64,000 nucleotides of DNA from RUG695 sp050943135 (GTDB taxonomy: Bacteria; Planctomycetota; Planctomycetia; Pirellulales; Thermoguttaceae). The notes under the pieces are model-generated. The model had not been told where the DNA came from, ran no database searches, and saw only the letters and a list, made by a program, of their open reading frames with translations. Location: assembly GCA_050943135.1 (NCBI GenBank), contig JBMNOP010000001.1, forward strand, positions 62,001 through 126,000, in the 5' to 3' direction. Shown here piece after piece: positions 61,346 to 64,000 of this stretch. The stretch's first letter is position 1, and each line of letters starts with the position of its first letter. Made by a program: the position numbers and the translations under genes.

Positions 61346-61669
61346 GTGAACAAATTCTTCAAAATCTTTGCCGTTGCCTCCCTGCTGGCCCTCGTTTTGG
61401 CTCCTATGGCCGCGTTTGCCCAGGAAGCCGCTACCGAAACGGCCGCCAAAGCCGGTTCGGTCCTCGATCTGAACTCGATCGCTGCCAGTCTGGTTATCAT
61501 CGGTGCCGCCTTCGGTATCGGTCACATTGGCGCTTCCGCCGTTGCGAGTATGGCCCGTCAGCCCGAAGCCTCGGGTTCGATTAATACCGCGATGCTCATC
61601 TCCGCCGCTCTTATCGAGGGCGCGACATTCTTCGCCCTGATCGTCTGCCTCCTTGGCATCCTTGGATAG
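61346..61669 (+). CDS. atpE: ATP synthase Fo subunit c
   Basis: 107 residues from GTG (SD AAGGAG 6 nt before). It starts with a hydrophobic signal-like segment (FFKIFAVASLLALVLAPMAAFAQ) followed by the two-helix c subunit: GAAFGIGHIGASAV, the RQPEAS loop, and the carboxylate in SAALIEGATFFALIV. The Na+ signature (Gln in helix 1, ES in helix 2) is absent, so proton coupling is inferred. An N-terminal extension of this kind is seen in some planctomycete/verrucomicrobial c subunits. Confidence 0.92.
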   Translation: MNKFFKIFAVASLLALVLAPMAAFAQEAATETAAKAGSVLDLNSIAASLVIIGAAFGIGHIGASAVASMARQPEASGSINTAMLISAALIEGATFFALIVCLLGILG

Positions 61670-61681
61670 AAGACAGTTAGG

Positions 61682-62308
61682 GTGGAAAAGATGCGCAACA
61701 CACATTGTCTGAAGGCCTCCTTTCGGAAGTGCCTGACCGTTGCCGCGCTTTCCTTCTTCGTTTTCCTCTCCGGCACAGCCGTCCTGTTGGCAGAAGAAGC
61801 CGGAGGGCCCGGTCTGAACCCGCTCAAAACGTGGAAGACCGACCTTGCCCTCTGGACGTTTATCGTCTTTGTCCTTTTGCTGGCGGTCCTCTGGAAGTTT
61901 GCGTTTGGCCCGATCGTCAATGCCCTCGATGCCCGTCAGCAAGCGGTGCTCGATAAAATCAGGGGTGCGGAAATCGCGAATGCCGATGCCAAAGAGTTGC
62001 TGAATCAATACCAGCAGAAGTTGGCCGATTCGGAGCACGAAGTTCGCCAAATGATCGAGGACGCCAGAGCCCAAGGCGAGCGGATCGGCGAGGGAATTGT
62101 GGCCAAGGCAAGAGCCGAGGCCGAGGAAGAGCACAAAAGGGCTCTCAGAGAAATCGCGGCGGCCAGCGATAATGCCCAGGCAGATCTCGCGGCCAAAGGT
62201 GCAGAGCTGGCAACAAGTCTTGCCGGGAAGATCCTCAAAGAACGAATCACTCCCGAAGATCATGTCAGCCTGATTCAGGATGTCCTGAAAGAGTTTTCCA
62301 AGAATTAA
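61682..62308 (+). CDS. atpF: ATP synthase Fo subunit b
   Basis: 208 residues (GTG at 61682; ATG at 61691 equally possible). Signal-like N-terminus (ALSFFVFLSGTAVLLAEEA), a second membrane span (LALWTFIVFVLLLAVLWKF), then a long coiled-coil stalk (ARAQGERIGEGIVAKARAEAEEEHKR). Peripheral stator. Confidence 0.9.
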   Translation: MEKMRNTHCLKASFRKCLTVAALSFFVFLSGTAVLLAEEAGGPGLNPLKTWKTDLALWTFIVFVLLLAVLWKFAFGPIVNALDARQQAVLDKIRGAEIANADAKELLNQYQQKLADSEHEVRQMIEDARAQGERIGEGIVAKARAEAEEEHKRALREIAAASDNAQADLAAKGAELATSLAGKILKERITPEDHVSLIQDVLKEFSKN

Positions 62309-62394
62309 CATTTTACCATCATCGGCTTGTCGAACCCCGGTTTACCGCCTGGACGGGCGGTTAGCCGAAGTTCTGTCGGCTCCCCCATGTTGAG

Positions 62395-63048
62395 ATGCAA
62401 GAGAATCGAAAAGAACAACATACCGCTTTCGCGGCCGAGTTCAACGCCGACGTCTCGCGCGAAAAGATCGCCGAGGTTTACGCTGAAGCGCTTGCCAGCG
62501 CGTGCGATACGATGCACGCCGATTTCGATGCTGTTTTGGCGGAGTATGCTTCCCTCTTCGACGACGTGATCGCGTTGTGGCCGAAACTGGAAGACATCTT
62601 CAATTCAGCTATGATTCCCGCCAAAGAGAAGGAGCGTATTCTGGGTGAAATTCTCGGTTCCTCCAGCAAAACGTTTCGGAATTTTCTCCTAACGGTTAAC
62701 CGCCGCGGCCGTCTCGATCTTCTTCGGGACATCTATCGGCAGTGTCTCCTTCTTTCACAGAAGCGGCGTGGGTATGTTGCCGTTCAGATCACTACCGCCG
62801 CACCGATGGACGATGCGACTCAGGAGGTTCTGGTTGACAGGCTTCGTGAGCTGGTTCACGGTGAGCCGGACATTCAGACCCATATCGATCCCGAAACGAT
62901 CGGTGGGATCATCGTACGCGTCGGAGACACCATCTTTGACGCTTCTCTCGCAACCCAACTGAAAAACGTGCGCCAACAGATGATTAACAGGAGCGCTCAT
63001 GAAATTCAAAGCAGACGAAATAGCATCGGTAATCCAGAAGGAAATTGA
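62395..63048 (+). CDS. atpH: ATP synthase F1 subunit delta
   Basis: 217 residues. Delta/OSCP pattern: LLTVNRRGRLDLLRDIYRQ, VQITTAAPMDD and the C-terminal IDPETIGGIIVRVGDTIFDASLATQLKNVRQQM. Links F1 to the b stalk. Its 3' end overlaps atpA by 50 bp. Confidence 0.92.
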   Translation: MQENRKEQHTAFAAEFNADVSREKIAEVYAEALASACDTMHADFDAVLAEYASLFDDVIALWPKLEDIFNSAMIPAKEKERILGEILGSSSKTFRNFLLTVNRRGRLDLLRDIYRQCLLLSQKRRGYVAVQITTAAPMDDATQEVLVDRLRELVHGEPDIQTHIDPETIGGIIVRVGDTIFDASLATQLKNVRQQMINRSAHEIQSRRNSIGNPEGN

Positions 63049-64000
63049 ACAGTTTGAATCCCATATCGACGTGCGCCAGGTCGGCCGCGTGATCGAGGTG
63101 GGTGACGGTATCGCTCAGGTTTACGGGCTGACCGGCGTCATGTCGGGGGAAATGCTCGAATTCCCCGGCGGTGTTCGAGGCCAGGCGTTCAACCTTGAAG
63201 AGAACAGTGTCGGTGTGATTATCCTCGGCGACTACCTGAAAATTCAGGAAGGCGACGAAGTTTGCACCACCGGCGAACTTCTACGGGTGCCGGTCGGTGA
63301 TGCGGTTCTCGGCCGTGTTATCGACCCGCTCGGTAATCCACTCGACGGCAAAGGTGCAATCGTGGCGACGGAATACCGTTTCGTTGAAGAGAATGCCCCG
63401 GGCGTTGCCGATCGTCAGCCGGTTCGTGAAGCCCTTCAGACCGGTATCAAGGCGATTGACTCGATGACGCCGATCGGGCGCGGTCAGCGCGAATTGATCA
63501 TCGGTGACCGGAAAACGGGCAAAACCCAGATCGGCGTCGATACGATCATCAACCAAAAAGGGAAGGACGTCAAATGCTTCTATGTCGCGGTCGGTCAGAA
63601 AGACTCGACGGTTGCGGGAATCATCAACACCTTTCAAGAACATGGCGCGATGGAATACACGACGGTTATCGTCGCCGGTGCCAGTTCTCCCGCCCCGTTG
63701 CAGTACATCGCGCCTTATGCCGGTACGTCGATGGCCGAATACTTTATGTACCAGGGGCAGCACGCGTTGATCGTCTACGATGACCTTTCGAAACAGGCGG
63801 CGGCCTATCGTGAACTTTCGTTGCTGATGCGCCGTCCCCCCGGGCGTGAGGCTTACCCGGGCGACGTCTTCTACTGCCACAGCCGTCTGCTTGAACGTTC
63901 GGCAAAACTTTCGGACGACCTGGGCGGTGGCTCTTTGACGAGCCTTCCGATCGTCGAAACCCAAGAAGGGGAAGTTTCCGCCTATATTCCGACGAACGTC
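62999..64000 (+). CDS. atpA: ATP synthase F1 subunit alpha (3' end outside window)
   Basis: 334 codons seen, frame open at the right edge. Starts MKFKADEIASVIQKEIEQ behind AGGAG inside atpH. Beta-barrel domain, then Walker A IIGDRKTGKTQIG (~169-181), ALIVYDDLSKQAAAYRELSLLMRRPPGREAYPGDVFY and the SLTSLPIVETQ segment. Non-catalytic nucleotide-binding subunit. Confidence 0.96.
   Translation, partial: MKFKADEIASVIQKEIEQFESHIDVRQVGRVIEVGDGIAQVYGLTGVMSGEMLEFPGGVRGQAFNLEENSVGVIILGDYLKIQEGDEVCTTGELLRVPVGDAVLGRVIDPLGNPLDGKGAIVATEYRFVEENAPGVADRQPVREALQTGIKAIDSMTPIGRGQRELIIGDRKTGKTQIGVDTIINQKGKDVKCFYVAVGQKDSTVAGIINTFQEHGAMEYTTVIVAGASSPAPLQYIAPYAGTSMAEYFMYQGQHALIVYDDLSKQAAAYRELSLLMRRPPGREAYPGDVFYCHSRLLERSAKLSDDLGGGSLTSLPIVETQEGEVSAYIPTNV

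Overview
The window is a planctomycete-like bacterial chromosome segment carrying one nearly complete siphovirus-type prophage of about 41 kb. The Planctomycetota assignment is an inference. It rests on a membrane-anchored squalene-cyclase-type repeat protein, a long SurA/PpiD-like anchored protein, tandem Sel1 proteins, a topoisomerase I with a Lys/Ala-rich tail, weak or absent Shine-Dalgarno (SD) sites on many host genes, and an integrase whose HxxR box reads QNLR. Base composition is moderately GC-rich throughout, with AT-rich patches inside the prophage.

Left chromosomal arm (1-12376): the 3' end of sbcC, an EamA-type transporter on the minus strand, a squalene/prenyltransferase-repeat protein, a decayed flavodoxin-like oxidoreductase gene, tRNA-Ser(UGA), then a tightly overlapping operon of an alpha/beta hydrolase, miaB, recQ and miaA. 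tRNA-Cys and tRNA-Glu follow with a clear promoter and terminator, then two tandem Sel1-repeat genes that share a duplicated leader.

Prophage (12377-53836): it is bounded by an imperfect direct repeat of about 220 bp. The right copy runs into an intact tRNA-Ile(GAU) gene; the left copy keeps only the last 16 nt of that tRNA. From left to right it holds: an IetAS-like AAA ATPase plus subtilisin-like protease pair (candidate defence system) next to attL; a minus-strand operon of XRE regulator, RhuM and DUF2513; a stack of four divergent XRE-repressor/small-ORF cassettes, most with visible operators and promoters; early genes (helix-turn-helix plus Nmad1, RecT, a sigma-70-family factor, a DnaD-like initiator with possible iterons, a DnaC-like loader); terminase, a gpW-like protein, portal, a protease-capsid fusion and a decoration protein; a membrane/papain-like peptidase cluster; connector genes and tail tube; a tail chaperone with a -1 frameshift site; tape measure, tail fibre and beta-helix tailspike; Cys-rich proteins and a second papain-fold protein; a secreted minus-strand protein; and excisionase and tyrosine integrase at attR. 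No endolysin is recognisable.

Right chromosomal arm (53837-64000): tRNA-Ile, topA (minus), a divergent SurA/PpiD-like gene with a good sigma-70 promoter, a strong terminator, and the start of an F1Fo ATP synthase operon (two I-like genes, atpB, atpE, atpF, atpH and partial atpA).

Two observations stand out. First, the prophage carries two solitary 19-nt elements, at 48272-48290 and 48510-48528, with the shape and nearly all the conserved bases of the Cas12a crRNA 5' handle. Each ends exactly at a start codon, and no cas genes or array are present, so they are candidate RNA-type CRISPR decoys or a hairpin translational control. Second, four repressor cassettes with unlike operators are stacked in series, and junction scars suggest that they accreted by insertion into pre-existing early genes.
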